Assembly: GCA_030831475.1 (NCBI GenBank)
Contig: JAURKY010000008.1
Span: 46,829 to 110,828, forward strand
Source: Burkholderiales bacterium
Lineage (GTDB): Bacteria; Pseudomonadota; Gammaproteobacteria; Burkholderiales; Methylophilaceae
Length of the DNA stretch: 64,000 nucleotides
Direction: 5' to 3'
Part shown: piece by piece, positions 51,201-59,490 of the stretch
Position numbering within the stretch: the stretch's first letter is position 1
Layout of the letters: every line of letters starts with the position of its first letter
Notes under the pieces: model-generated
What the model was told of the DNA's origin: nothing
The model's input: the letters and a program-made list of their open reading frames with translations, nothing else
Database searches by the model: none
Position numbers and translations under genes: made by a program

Positions 51201-51617
51201 AATCTTCATACACCTACAATTTTAACCAATGATTTTTGCCCAGACACCAACGAAAGATTGATTTTGTATAAGCGACTCTCAAGTTGTCATAACTCAGAGC
51301 AGTTAAAAGAAATTGAGGAGGAAATCATTGATCGATTTGGCATTCTTCCCGAACAAACACAAAACTTAATGTTGTTTCACCAATTGAGAATCTTTATTAA
51401 TGACTTTGATGTTATAAAGATTGATGCGGGCTCTCAAACTATTGATATTCAATTTAAGGAGGAGGCTGATATTGATCCAGTAAAGTTTATTGAATTAATT
51501 CAGTCAGATCGTTGTTATAAAATGAACGGACCCAATCGATTAAAAGTGATGACCTCTTATGAAAAAATTGAAGAGAGAATAAAGTTTATTAAATCAATAT
51601 TGAAAAAATTAATTTAA
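48243..51617 (+). CDS. mfd: Transcription-repair coupling factor
   Basis: Mfd removes RNA polymerase stalled at lesions and recruits UvrA. The 1124 residues comprise the UvrB-homologous N-terminal module (about 1-330), the RNA polymerase-interacting domain starting at IGDPVVHEQHGVGRYQGLVN (about 461-480), the RecG-like motor with Walker A ICGDVGFGKTEVALRA (about 619-634), the DEEH box LIIIDEEHRFGVRQKEKLK and TATPIPRTL, the TRG region, and the C-terminal D7 domain. The 3' end overlaps the addA-like gene by 9 bases. Confidence 0.96.
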   Translation: MTNKNINSQTEFNQDGYFPIEVGLHLKKTKSKRINIFTPSVLDAIRLKEEIGWFYPDLKINLLPDWETLPYDEISPHPDLISERLQTLYLMTQSKFDINLLPITTCTHLLPPKEYIQQFTFLFKKGQDVDIALFKDQLTYSGYLNVDKVINPGEYATRGGILDIFPMGSIIPFRIDFFDSEIESIRTFDVDSQRSLYPVSEIKLLPAKECRLDETGVTSFRESYRDRFEGDPSKSRIYQSISKGIPFAGMEWYLPMFHQSTNTIFDYLSRDDEIILLGDINGSGKKYIDEAKSRFRLFAYDQERPILNIEDILIGNDYFLGQLKNFSSRRVIIQPPVIDDDCSIDRNHDLPLNRLARKIDSKKIKTLICAEGLGRRETLAKHIEQTKLEVKKVESWSDFLASNVPINLTVCPLHHGFTTNEFMVITESEIYPNFVKQTRRSTRDKNFNTDVIVKDLTELSIGDPVVHEQHGVGRYQGLVNLDQGEGKTEFLLLHYEREDKLYVPVSHLHLISRYSGGPVETAPLHQLGSGLWEKAKKRALGQIHDTAAELLNLYSKRSIKKGYAFKINLNDYEQFVEGFSFEETPDQLEAIEQVIKDMESIRPMDRLICGDVGFGKTEVALRATFVAAMNNKQVVILVPTTLLAEQHYKNFSDRFVNWPLRIEEVSRFKSKKDQDRILSELEEGKIDIIIGTHKMLQDNVKFKELGLIIIDEEHRFGVRQKEKLKKFKANVDVLTLTATPIPRTLSMAMEGLREFSIIATPPQKRLSIKTLVVNHSQGIIREAVLREFNRGGQVYFLHNDVNTIQSQFEKLKKLLPEAQIGIAHGQLRERELERVMQDFHQQRINLLLCSTIIETGIDIPTANTMIINRSDKFGLAQLHQLRGRVGRSHHQAYAYLLLDEDRKITAQAKKRLEAIQLLEDLGSGYYLAIHDLEIRGAGELLGDNQSGQIHEIGFNLYIDMLNHAVKNLKKGKTVDINDPIRANKDINLHTPTILTNDFCPDTNERLILYKRLSSCHNSEQLKEIEEEIIDRFGILPEQTQNLMLFHQLRIFINDFDVIKIDAGSQTIDIQFKEEADIDPVKFIELIQSDRCYKMNGPNRLKVMTSYEKIEERIKFIKSILKKLI

Positions 51618-54600
51618 TGTAATCAACCTTCCGTGATTAATAAAATAAATAGCTAGGTTGATGTTACGATCATGCTCAAAAATTTTTTTATAACCTTCAA
51701 GCTGAGACCGATAGGATAGTGCGACCTTTTCTAGGTCAGAATTTTTGGTAAATTTATAATCCACAATCCAACGAACATTATTTTCGATAAATGTTCTATC
51801 AGGTATGAGACTTATTGATTGGCCTAGATTATCAATTGAATACTTCATCTCTGATAAATCATCTTCAAATTGATTGGTAATCCACTGACCATCTTGGGTT
51901 GTTTTTAATTTATGAATAGCAATTTTAATTTGCTCAATAGCATAGCTGGTGTCATCTTTGGAAAATCGATAATGGGTAAAATAATCTTCAAAATAATTTA
52001 AACTATTTTCTAATAAGTTATCAATAAATAACTGTTTTTTAACAATTAATTCTAAAATTTTATGAAGTATACTTCCAATCTCAATTTCTAAGTTTGAAAT
52101 ACTTTGATTTATATAGACCTCATGCCGCCCATCATAAATTTCATTATTTATTTTCAAGTTACTTTCAAAAAAATGATTCTTCAATCTTCTTAATTTAGGT
52201 ACGAATTCATTGTATGAGTTTTGTTGTGAATTAGGTTTAATCTCAACAAGGTCTTTATTAATACTTGGCCATAACAATGATGCAAAAGATCCTTCATTGC
52301 ACGGTGATGGGCTGTCAATTTTATCTTTACTAATTGATGTGATTAAATGACATTCGTATTTAGCTCGTGTTATGGCAACATACAATAATCTTGAATACTC
52401 ATTCCTTAGCCGCTCTTTTTCTTTGTATCGATGATAATCATATAAATTGGGCTCATCGGACATATTGATCATCGATATTAATTTTTTATCCATCAAGAAT
52501 AGGCTATGAGGTTCATTGACGGTGGTTTTATTCATATTAGGGATAATAACTGCATCGTATTCAAGACCCTTTGATTTCTGTATGGTTAAAAATTGTATTG
52601 GGTTAGGATGCGAATCGATATCAGAGATGTAAGTCTCATCAATTAATTTCTCTAGCCGCGTAAAGTTAATACTCAAAAGATTATGGCTTGATTGATCTAC
52701 AAGATTAAGGAAGTTATCCACCACATCCATATCCTCAAAATTAATCATAGCTTTATCGCCATTGAGTTGTCGCCAGATGGATTCTATAAAGTATCTTTGT
52801 GAAACCCGACCTCTTAAGTCAATATTATTATTTATGATGATGATGAGCTTATGAAGCCTTTTTGCACTATGCTCGTTTAGGGTTTTCAACAAAACATTAT
52901 CATTAAGTATAGACCAGGTATTGAGGTGGTGATTATTCTCAAAGAGTAAGGCCAGCTCTCGATTTTTTAGACCAATGATCGGAGAGCGAAGGAGGGCCAT
53001 CCATGCAATTTTGTCGTCAAAATTAAATAATGCTTTTGTCAGCATATATATATCTTCAAAGGTTTGATTGTTCTTGATGGAATTGATTTCTATGGCTTGG
53101 ATGGGCAGGTCTTTAAAATCTCTTTTAATGGTTGTAATTAGCTCATTCAAATGCGACCTAGATCTGGTTAGCACCGCTATCTTGTAAGCAGGGTTTTTTT
53201 GTTTTACTGTTTGAAGTAATTTAGCAACATACATTGCCTCAGTTTGATAGATAGCATCATTGTTATCTGAGTCGATAATGAGAGTGTGCGGCTTGATCCC
53301 GGTGCCCATATCCTCATTTTTACCTACAATTGATGCATTGAAGGCAATCGAACCTAATTCAATATTATCAGTGGCTGGAAATAGATGGCAGATATTAGTA
53401 TTTAGCCATTCAATAATTTTTTGATTAGATCGAAAATTTGTTTTTAATTGAAGTGGGCTTACATGCAAATCACTCAACCTTTGCTGTAATTGTATTTTTT
53501 TAAAAATTTCGACCTCAGCTTTCCTAAACCTGTAAATAGATTGCATGGGATCACCAACCGCAAAAAATGTTTTTTCAGGGTCACCAGCGAAATTCTGAGT
53601 TAATAATTCAATAAACTTAAGCTGAGCGTAGTTGGTATCTTGAAACTCATCTACAAGGATGTGTGTAATTTTTTCGTCAAGAATCAAAGCTAAATTAGAT
53701 TGTTCTAAAACACGGCTGGCATTTAAAATAATTTGAGAAAAATCGAATGTTCTTAATTTAGTGAATAATGTCATTAACCTTTGGTTAATATCAATTAACA
53801 ACAATATAAGATCAGGTAGAAGTGGTAAAAAATTGATAAAATTATTACAATAATTTACTTGATTTAATTGATATAAAATACTGTTTTTATTACTTAATTT
53901 TAATAATAAATCATCAATTTTGTTTTTTAGTTGTTTTCCTGCTTCATCGTTAGGAATGCCATGCCTTTTATCAAATTGTTTTCTAAAAGAACCTTCTTTG
54001 GTGAGCACTAGATTTGAAAAAGCTAACCAAAATTGAAAGTCTATTTTTTTTATCTCAGGACGCATGCTTTGCATGATTAATTGAATATCATGGATTATGT
54101 CTTTACTTAACTCGTCCTTTATTTGTGAGCATATTTGTTCTTGTTCCTGGTTTGCATACTTAATATATTCAACTTTTATTTCTTCTAAATCTTTGTCAAC
54201 ATAAAAGGTTAAGTCTGTGAGCCATTGATCTCTTTTTTTTAGGATATTAATTAATTGGGCACTTAATTTCCGTTGGTCATTTTCAACATAATCGAGTATT
54301 GCATATGCGACGTTACTTTGATTAAGTGATTCATTGATGGCTTGTATGTATATTTCATCAGGATTTTCATCTGTCTGGTAATTGAGCCCTGAATTATCTA
54401 AAATTGGGGCTTGATTAATAACCTGTAAGGCTAATTTATCAATGGTCATTATTCTTAGTTGGTCTTCAAAGTTTTGATCCCAATTAAGTTTTTTTGCATG
54501 CCCCTTAATCTTATGAATTATTTTGTTTAAGATCCCATCATTTTGTGAATCTTTAAGTGCTGAGCGTATGCGATTTTTCATCTCTTGCGCCGCTTTATTC

Positions 54601-54773
54601 GTAAATGTTAGGGCAATAATTTCAGTCGGTTTCTTAACCTTTAAGAGTAATGATAAGAAACGCTTGGTGAGAATACTTGTTTTACCTGAGCCCGCAGGTG
54701 CCTCAAGGATAAATGATCCTGGCCCAGTTGCTTTCTCCCTTATTAATTCTTCAGTGTTAATACTTTGATTCAT
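51609..54773 (-). CDS. addA: AddA/RecB-like UvrD-family helicase-nuclease
   Basis: This UvrD-type helicase probably processes double-strand breaks with its AddB-like neighbour. From ATG 54773 it has 1054 residues; an upstream extension overlaps the partner gene and looks non-native. Motifs: Walker A LEAPAGSGKTSILTKRF (about 24-40), LVDEFQDTNYAQLKFIELL (motif II, near 385), AVGDPMQSIYRFRKAE, TIQKSKGLEYDAVIIP (motif V) and LYVAITRAKYEC (motif VI). A C-terminal PD-(D/E)XK nuclease is visible as WIVDYKFT followed by YRSQLEGYKKIF. It overlaps the upstream gene by 17 bases. Confidence 0.88.
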   Translation of the reverse strand: MNQSINTEELIREKATGPGSFILEAPAGSGKTSILTKRFLSLLLKVKKPTEIIALTFTNKAAQEMKNRIRSALKDSQNDGILNKIIHKIKGHAKKLNWDQNFEDQLRIMTIDKLALQVINQAPILDNSGLNYQTDENPDEIYIQAINESLNQSNVAYAILDYVENDQRKLSAQLINILKKRDQWLTDLTFYVDKDLEEIKVEYIKYANQEQEQICSQIKDELSKDIIHDIQLIMQSMRPEIKKIDFQFWLAFSNLVLTKEGSFRKQFDKRHGIPNDEAGKQLKNKIDDLLLKLSNKNSILYQLNQVNYCNNFINFLPLLPDLILLLIDINQRLMTLFTKLRTFDFSQIILNASRVLEQSNLALILDEKITHILVDEFQDTNYAQLKFIELLTQNFAGDPEKTFFAVGDPMQSIYRFRKAEVEIFKKIQLQQRLSDLHVSPLQLKTNFRSNQKIIEWLNTNICHLFPATDNIELGSIAFNASIVGKNEDMGTGIKPHTLIIDSDNNDAIYQTEAMYVAKLLQTVKQKNPAYKIAVLTRSRSHLNELITTIKRDFKDLPIQAIEINSIKNNQTFEDIYMLTKALFNFDDKIAWMALLRSPIIGLKNRELALLFENNHHLNTWSILNDNVLLKTLNEHSAKRLHKLIIIINNNIDLRGRVSQRYFIESIWRQLNGDKAMINFEDMDVVDNFLNLVDQSSHNLLSINFTRLEKLIDETYISDIDSHPNPIQFLTIQKSKGLEYDAVIIPNMNKTTVNEPHSLFLMDKKLISMINMSDEPNLYDYHRYKEKERLRNEYSRLLYVAITRAKYECHLITSISKDKIDSPSPCNEGSFASLLWPSINKDLVEIKPNSQQNSYNEFVPKLRRLKNHFFESNLKINNEIYDGRHEVYINQSISNLEIEIGSILHKILELIVKKQLFIDNLLENSLNYFEDYFTHYRFSKDDTSYAIEQIKIAIHKLKTTQDGQWITNQFEDDLSEMKYSIDNLGQSISLIPDRTFIENNVRWIVDYKFTKNSDLEKVALSYRSQLEGYKKIFEHDRNINLAIYFINHGRLITLN

Positions 54774-57384
54774 ACTGGTATTTTTTCTCTGGAAGTCGCA
54801 TGATGGGTAAAACAGGGCAGAAATTAAGATCATTCTCCTTATAAAAGGTGACTTGGCAATCACCCTTTTGATAGCTTAGGGAGATAGTTTCCAATAAATG
54901 TCTCCATTGTTTAATCAAGTCTTTCCAATTGGAGATACTTGGAGTATTAATCACCCCTTTGAAATCTGGGGAGATTTTTACAGCATCATCGGTAACGCCG
55001 TAAAAGCTGTTTTTGTGGATATTTAAGTGAGCAAACATGACACCTTTAATATTTTGTTCTTGAGTGTATCCTCCATAGATAGGAAGTTGCAGAAAGGTTA
55101 GCCGGTCATTGAATAATTCACTTCGGCCTGGAATAGCCCCAGTTTTATAATCAATAATGATCCTGGTATCATCCTCAAGCTGATCGATTCTATCAATACG
55201 TATATTGAAGGCTATATTTTTTATGGTTACTTCATAGTTTTTTTCCTGCAAGATTACCTCAAAGGACTCTCTATTTTTCTCGTATTCAAGCCATTTTAAG
55301 GATCTTTTCATAAGATAATTTTTGCAAGAGTTTATTTGGTTAAAGGAAAGTAGGGGCCTTTCATTCAAGAGCTGGGCTAGTAATGGATCAATAATTTTTT
55401 CCAAATTCTCTTTCAGTATAGATACATCTAATTTCTTTAAATTACCCAACCCGGTATTTTTTTTCCAAAATAACTCTAGGGTTTTATGAATCAATCTTCC
55501 CAAATCTAGTTGAGAAACTTCATCAAATAAATCAGTCATGGGGGGCTCTGCACCAAGACGATTGGCATAAAATGACCAAGCGGGACACCTTGCATGATTT
55601 TCCAGTGTTTTAATACCGCTTTTGATATGAATGAGATCTCCAGTCATGGCTATAGATTCTGAGTCATCAAGAAAATCTTGGTAACTCATTAATTCATAAG
55701 GTTCTTGCTTTATAAGTTCAATCGCTTTATCAAAATTCATAATGTTTAATGATGGCATCATGGGAACGTCATCATAGTAATGGGAGCATGAGAGATTAAA
55801 ATTAGGAGTAATTGTTTTTGCTTGGTTGATTCGATATTGAGTTAATTGACCAAAATAATCTTCATCATAGATACAGTGATCTTCAATAATAGTTGTTGGC
55901 AGGAAGGGGTTAAAAGCTTTTTTTTCAGGCCAGAAGGTGTCATTAAAATTGGCAAGCCACACTGCATCATAGTTTAGGCATTGCTCCTCCATAAAACCTG
56001 AAAGGATAATTTTTGCATTAGGTTTATCTTCGCTGGCCATCACTTTTTCAAGATAATAATCTAATATTTCTATGTATCTTTGATAACTTATTGTTTCATC
56101 TATTGGGAATTTATTAATTTGATTTAAAACATTATAAAATGAATTTAAACAGTTAATTTCAAATGGTAATAATTTATATATTTTCATCCATTTAATTTCA
56201 TCAATGAGATCTAGGACCAGCTTGTTAAATAAATATGGGGATTGTTTTTTGTGTACATTTATCTTGAAATGATTGATCAATGATAGCTGTTGAATCGCAC
56301 TTTGGTATTTAAGGTCATCATGATTTTTGATGAACATCATGAGACTTTCAATTGAAAAACCTTTTCTTTTGCTATCCTTGATTATTTCACCAATTTTTTG
56401 CCTTTGATTAAAATCTTCTTGGTCAATCCAATTTGTGAACGTCAAAATCTCAAACCATTCACTTGTGATGATTATATTTTTTAATGGTATTTTTAAAAGT
56501 TGTGTAATAAATCTGATCGAGGGCTCATTTGCAAGGGGTCTTCTTAGCGTTGAAGTGGTTATACTCTCTAATCTTGGGTTATGGAAAATCTCGGTTTGAG
56601 CCAATCTTAGAATCTTATTTTCTAGTGTTGATTGAAATTCAGAGAGAGCAGGGGTGATGATTAATATTTTTTTGGCACCCCCGTCAATTAGTTTTTTAAC
56701 CCATTGGCTGATGTGATTGAACTCATCCTCAATATTATTGAATTGATGATAATTAATATTTGTCCTATCTTTATTTTGGATGCATCTCTCAATATGATTA
56801 CATTGCCCCAGCAATTCGATAAGTTCTCTATAAATAGGTTTGTCGAACTCAAATCCGATGAAAATTAATTGCTCATTTTTTATGGGTTGCCCAGCATTTT
56901 GAATTTTAATGACTTCCTTGATAAGCGCATTTCTGCAAATAAGCCTTTGTTTTTTTAGTTCAGCGTTAAAATCATCCCTAATTTGATTGAATAGCTTCAT
57001 TTCTCGGTAGTGTTTTTGTTTTGTTATTTCAGCATCAGTCACCATAAATTCTGTAAACGCATGATTTGCTCTGATACAAAACTCAGCAATATCTTTTTCA
57101 ATATCTATACCAAAAAAGTCATCACTCACCTGCTTTTCAATAAACTTACCAATGGATTTCTCCCAGAAAAATTTTTCTTCAATGCCATTTAATATCCGGA
57201 GATAATGAGAGTCTGGATGATTAAAGCACCAAGTCTGATATTGCTCTTCAAGCCATTGGTTGAGGCTTATAACTTTTTGATGTTTATAGATTCGTTCTTG
57301 GGATTGTTTTTTATAGGTAAGCCTAATATCATTGGCTAAGTTTGAAGAGGCGCATATGATTGTGCTAGAGCTATATTCAGACAT
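54757..57384 (-). CDS. AddB-like DNA repair protein (PD-(D/E)XK nuclease)
   Basis: This protein of 875 residues (start at ATG 57384, MSEYSSSTIICASS) resembles the 'probable DNA repair protein' family TIGR03623, related to AddB. The N-terminal part is an inactive helicase-like region without a Walker A motif. The C-terminal nuclease domain has TRIIIDYKTGAIPGRSELF (near 755) followed by TFLQLPIYGGYTQ, the D-x-K and Q-x-x-x-Y of the RecB-type nuclease. CPAWSFYANRLGAE is the expected entrance motif. It is transcribed before the AddA-like gene and starts only 12 bases from greB. Confidence 0.85.
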   Translation of the reverse strand: MSEYSSSTIICASSNLANDIRLTYKKQSQERIYKHQKVISLNQWLEEQYQTWCFNHPDSHYLRILNGIEEKFFWEKSIGKFIEKQVSDDFFGIDIEKDIAEFCIRANHAFTEFMVTDAEITKQKHYREMKLFNQIRDDFNAELKKQRLICRNALIKEVIKIQNAGQPIKNEQLIFIGFEFDKPIYRELIELLGQCNHIERCIQNKDRTNINYHQFNNIEDEFNHISQWVKKLIDGGAKKILIITPALSEFQSTLENKILRLAQTEIFHNPRLESITTSTLRRPLANEPSIRFITQLLKIPLKNIIITSEWFEILTFTNWIDQEDFNQRQKIGEIIKDSKRKGFSIESLMMFIKNHDDLKYQSAIQQLSLINHFKINVHKKQSPYLFNKLVLDLIDEIKWMKIYKLLPFEINCLNSFYNVLNQINKFPIDETISYQRYIEILDYYLEKVMASEDKPNAKIILSGFMEEQCLNYDAVWLANFNDTFWPEKKAFNPFLPTTIIEDHCIYDEDYFGQLTQYRINQAKTITPNFNLSCSHYYDDVPMMPSLNIMNFDKAIELIKQEPYELMSYQDFLDDSESIAMTGDLIHIKSGIKTLENHARCPAWSFYANRLGAEPPMTDLFDEVSQLDLGRLIHKTLELFWKKNTGLGNLKKLDVSILKENLEKIIDPLLAQLLNERPLLSFNQINSCKNYLMKRSLKWLEYEKNRESFEVILQEKNYEVTIKNIAFNIRIDRIDQLEDDTRIIIDYKTGAIPGRSELFNDRLTFLQLPIYGGYTQEQNIKGVMFAHLNIHKNSFYGVTDDAVKISPDFKGVINTPSISNWKDLIKQWRHLLETISLSYQKGDCQVTFYKENDLNFCPVLPIMRLPEKKYQYESKY

Positions 57385-57396
57385 TTTTTTTCTATT

Positions 57397-57879
57397 ATGA
57401 CTACTAATCAAAATTATATTACACCTGAAGGCTTTAAGCGTTTACAGGATGAATTAAATCATTTAATTCGAAAAGAAAGACCTGAATTAGTCAAAGTAAT
57501 ATCTTGGGCAGCAGGCAATGGTGATAGAAGTGAGAATGGTGATTATATCTATGGTAAGAAAAGACTTAGGCAAATTGATTCTCGTATTAAATATCTTTTA
57601 ACCACCATTGAGGATGCCAATATTATTCATCCAAATGAAAACTTAGATAAAACTAAAATTTTTTTTGGTGCACATGTGAAATTATTTGACGAGGATGTAG
57701 GTAAAGAACTTTTAGTTCGTATTGTAGGCGCAGATGAAATAAGTCATGAGCCTGGCTTTATCAGTTGGAGCTCGCCATTGGCGAGGGTGTTGTCAGGAAA
57801 ATCGGTGGACGAGGTCATTCAAGTGGAGGTCCCGACGGGTACAAAGACATACAGCATCTTGGGCATTGATTATTCATAA
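57397..57879 (+). CDS. greB: Transcription elongation factor GreB
   Basis: GreB rescues backtracked RNA polymerase by stimulating RNA cleavage. The 160 residues have the N-terminal coiled-coil domain and a C-terminal FKBP-like domain. WAAGNGDRSENGDYIYGKKR (about 38-57) is the GreB hallmark carrying the acidic tip that reaches the active site. GISWSSPLARVLSGKSVDE-like ISWSSPLARVLSGKSVDEVI lies near residue 125. It starts 12 bases from the divergent addB-like gene, and its stop overlaps the earP start (TAATG). Confidence 0.95.
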   Translation: MTTNQNYITPEGFKRLQDELNHLIRKERPELVKVISWAAGNGDRSENGDYIYGKKRLRQIDSRIKYLLTTIEDANIIHPNENLDKTKIFFGAHVKLFDEDVGKELLVRIVGADEISHEPGFISWSSPLARVLSGKSVDEVIQVEVPTGTKTYSILGIDYS

Positions 57880-58877
57880 TGTGGCATATATTTGCAAAAG
57901 TTATTGATAATTATGGTGACATGAGTATCGCATGGCGATTGGCATCAGGGCTTGTTGATTATGGCCAAAAAGTTACTTTATTTATCGAAAAAAAAGAAGA
58001 TATTGAGCCTATATTAAAACTTCAGAAAAATATTAGCTTTAATGTTAAATCATTCAATGAAGCTTCAGCAGAAATTGATAACGTAAATAATATCATTTCT
58101 GTTTTTGATGTTCCTTTGCCTCCGGGTTACCTTGATAATATTCAGCATCCATCCAATCTTTTTATCTACGAGTACTTGTCAGCAGAAAATTGGGTTAAAG
58201 ATTTTCATATGAAGCCTTCTTTGACAGAGAATTCATTTATCAATAAACGTTATTTTTACCCTGGGTTTAATGATAAAACAGGAGGTCTCTTAAGGGAAAG
58301 GGACTATTTCTATCAAGAGAGTGAAGACCTTGCGAAATGTATAGAACAAGATTCTCATTTTCAGGCCTCATTTTTTTATTATTCACATACATCATATGAA
58401 TCTATAGAGCTTATAAAAAAACTTAAACCAGACTGTAAGGCGCTGATTCTTGATGAGTTAATTGAGTTTAAAGATTTAAAAAACGAAACTTGGGTTGAGG
58501 GCTTTAAGATGATGGCCTTTGCTGATTATGATCGTTTATTGCAATCATCAAATTTAAATTTTGTAAGGGGCGAGGATAGTCTCACTCGAGCTATATTTAG
58601 TGGAAGGCCATTCATATGGCAGCCATACGTCCAAGAGAACAATCATCATTTGGTAAAACTAGAAGCTTTTATCAACTATTTTTTTTCTGATTTGGATGTA
58701 ACTGTCTATTCGATTGTAAGGGCAGTTTATTATGACTGGTCTCAAGGCTTAATAAAGAAAGATAATTTTTCAAAATACCTTAATAGGTTTGAAGAAATTA
58801 CTAGCTATCATAAGAAAAAATCTAGACACCACCTATTAACGAAAAATGTTTTTGAAAACCTTATAAATGATTGTTGA
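57879..58877 (+). CDS. earP: EF-P arginine rhamnosyltransferase EarP
   Basis: EarP transfers rhamnose from dTDP-rhamnose to Arg32 of elongation factor P. The 332 residues begin MWHIFAKVIDNYGDMSIAWR, matching the DNYGD-x-G/S-x-x-WRLA start of the family, and end with the donor-site FVRGEDSLTRAIFSGRPFIW (about 227-246), where the conserved Asp, Arg and Glu lie. The sequence YEYLSAENWVKDFH replaces the usual LSAE-W-V context. It is immediately upstream of efp, its only known substrate. Confidence 0.94.
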   Translation: MWHIFAKVIDNYGDMSIAWRLASGLVDYGQKVTLFIEKKEDIEPILKLQKNISFNVKSFNEASAEIDNVNNIISVFDVPLPPGYLDNIQHPSNLFIYEYLSAENWVKDFHMKPSLTENSFINKRYFYPGFNDKTGGLLRERDYFYQESEDLAKCIEQDSHFQASFFYYSHTSYESIELIKKLKPDCKALILDELIEFKDLKNETWVEGFKMMAFADYDRLLQSSNLNFVRGEDSLTRAIFSGRPFIWQPYVQENNHHLVKLEAFINYFFSDLDVTVYSIVRAVYYDWSQGLIKKDNFSKYLNRFEEITSYHKKKSRHHLLTKNVFENLINDC

Positions 58878-58898
58878 TTTAAAAGTTTCGAGTATAAT
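58871..58898 (+). promoter_or_regulatory. Candidate promoter of efp
   Basis: TATAAT at 58893-58898 is a perfect -10 element, and TTGTTG (58871-58876), overlapping the earP stop, is 16 bases upstream as a -35. Transcription would start about 25 bases before the efp ATG. This would let efp be made at a higher rate than its modifying enzyme. Confidence 0.55.
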
Positions 58899-58929
58899 CG
58901 CTCATTTTTAATATCTCGGAAATAATGCA

Positions 58930-59490
58930 ATGAAAACAGCACAAGAATTACGTATAGGTAATGTATTTATGGTCGGTGATGATCCCATGGTGGTGCTAAA
59001 GGCTGAGTATAATAAATCAGGCCGAAATGCAGCCGTGGTCAAAATGAAATTAAAAAACCTTCTTACTGAAACCACCACAGAGTCTGTTTTCAATGCTGCT
59101 GATAAATTTGAACCAGTAGTCCTTGAGAAGAAAGAGGTGACTTATTCTTACTTTGCCGATCCGATGTTTGTTTTTATGGATGAGGAATATAACCAATTTG
59201 AGGTCGATGCCGAAAGCATGGAAGATGCGTTAAATTTCCTTGAAGACGGAATGCAGTGCGAGGTTGTATTCTATGACGGCAAGCCTATTTCTGTTGAATT
59301 GCCCAACTTTCTTGTTCGCGAGATTACTTATACCGAACCGGCAGTAAAGGGCGATACAACCTCTGGAAAGGTTATGAAGCCTGCAAAAATTAATACCGGA
59401 TTTGAATTGATGGTCCCATTATTCTGTGATACGGGCGACAAGATTGAGATTGATACAAGAACGTTAGAATACAAAAACAGGGTCAAGTAA
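58930..59490 (+). CDS. efp: Elongation factor P
   Basis: EF-P helps the ribosome through polyproline stretches. The 186 residues are full length. The loop NKSGRNAAV places Arg at residue 32, the position rhamnosylated by EarP; lysylated EF-P has Lys there. [20 protein letters not shown] (about 137-156) is the typical C-terminal OB domain segment. It follows earP and abuts tldD, which is on the other strand, with no gap. Confidence 0.96.
   Translation: MKTAQELRIGNVFMVGDDPMVVLKAEYNKSGRNAAVVKMKLKNLLTETTTESVFNAADKFEPVVLEKKEVTYSYFADPMFVFMDEEYNQFEVDAESMEDALNFLEDGMQCEVVFYDGKPISVELPNFLVREITYTEPAVKGDTTSGKVMKPAKINTGFELMVPLFCDTGDKIEIDTRTLEYKNRVK

Noticed and set aside
54774..54863. N-terminal extension of the AddA-like protein
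   Set aside because: The extra 30 residues overlap the addB-like gene, look random, and the family starts shortly before the Walker A motif, so ATG 54773 was chosen.
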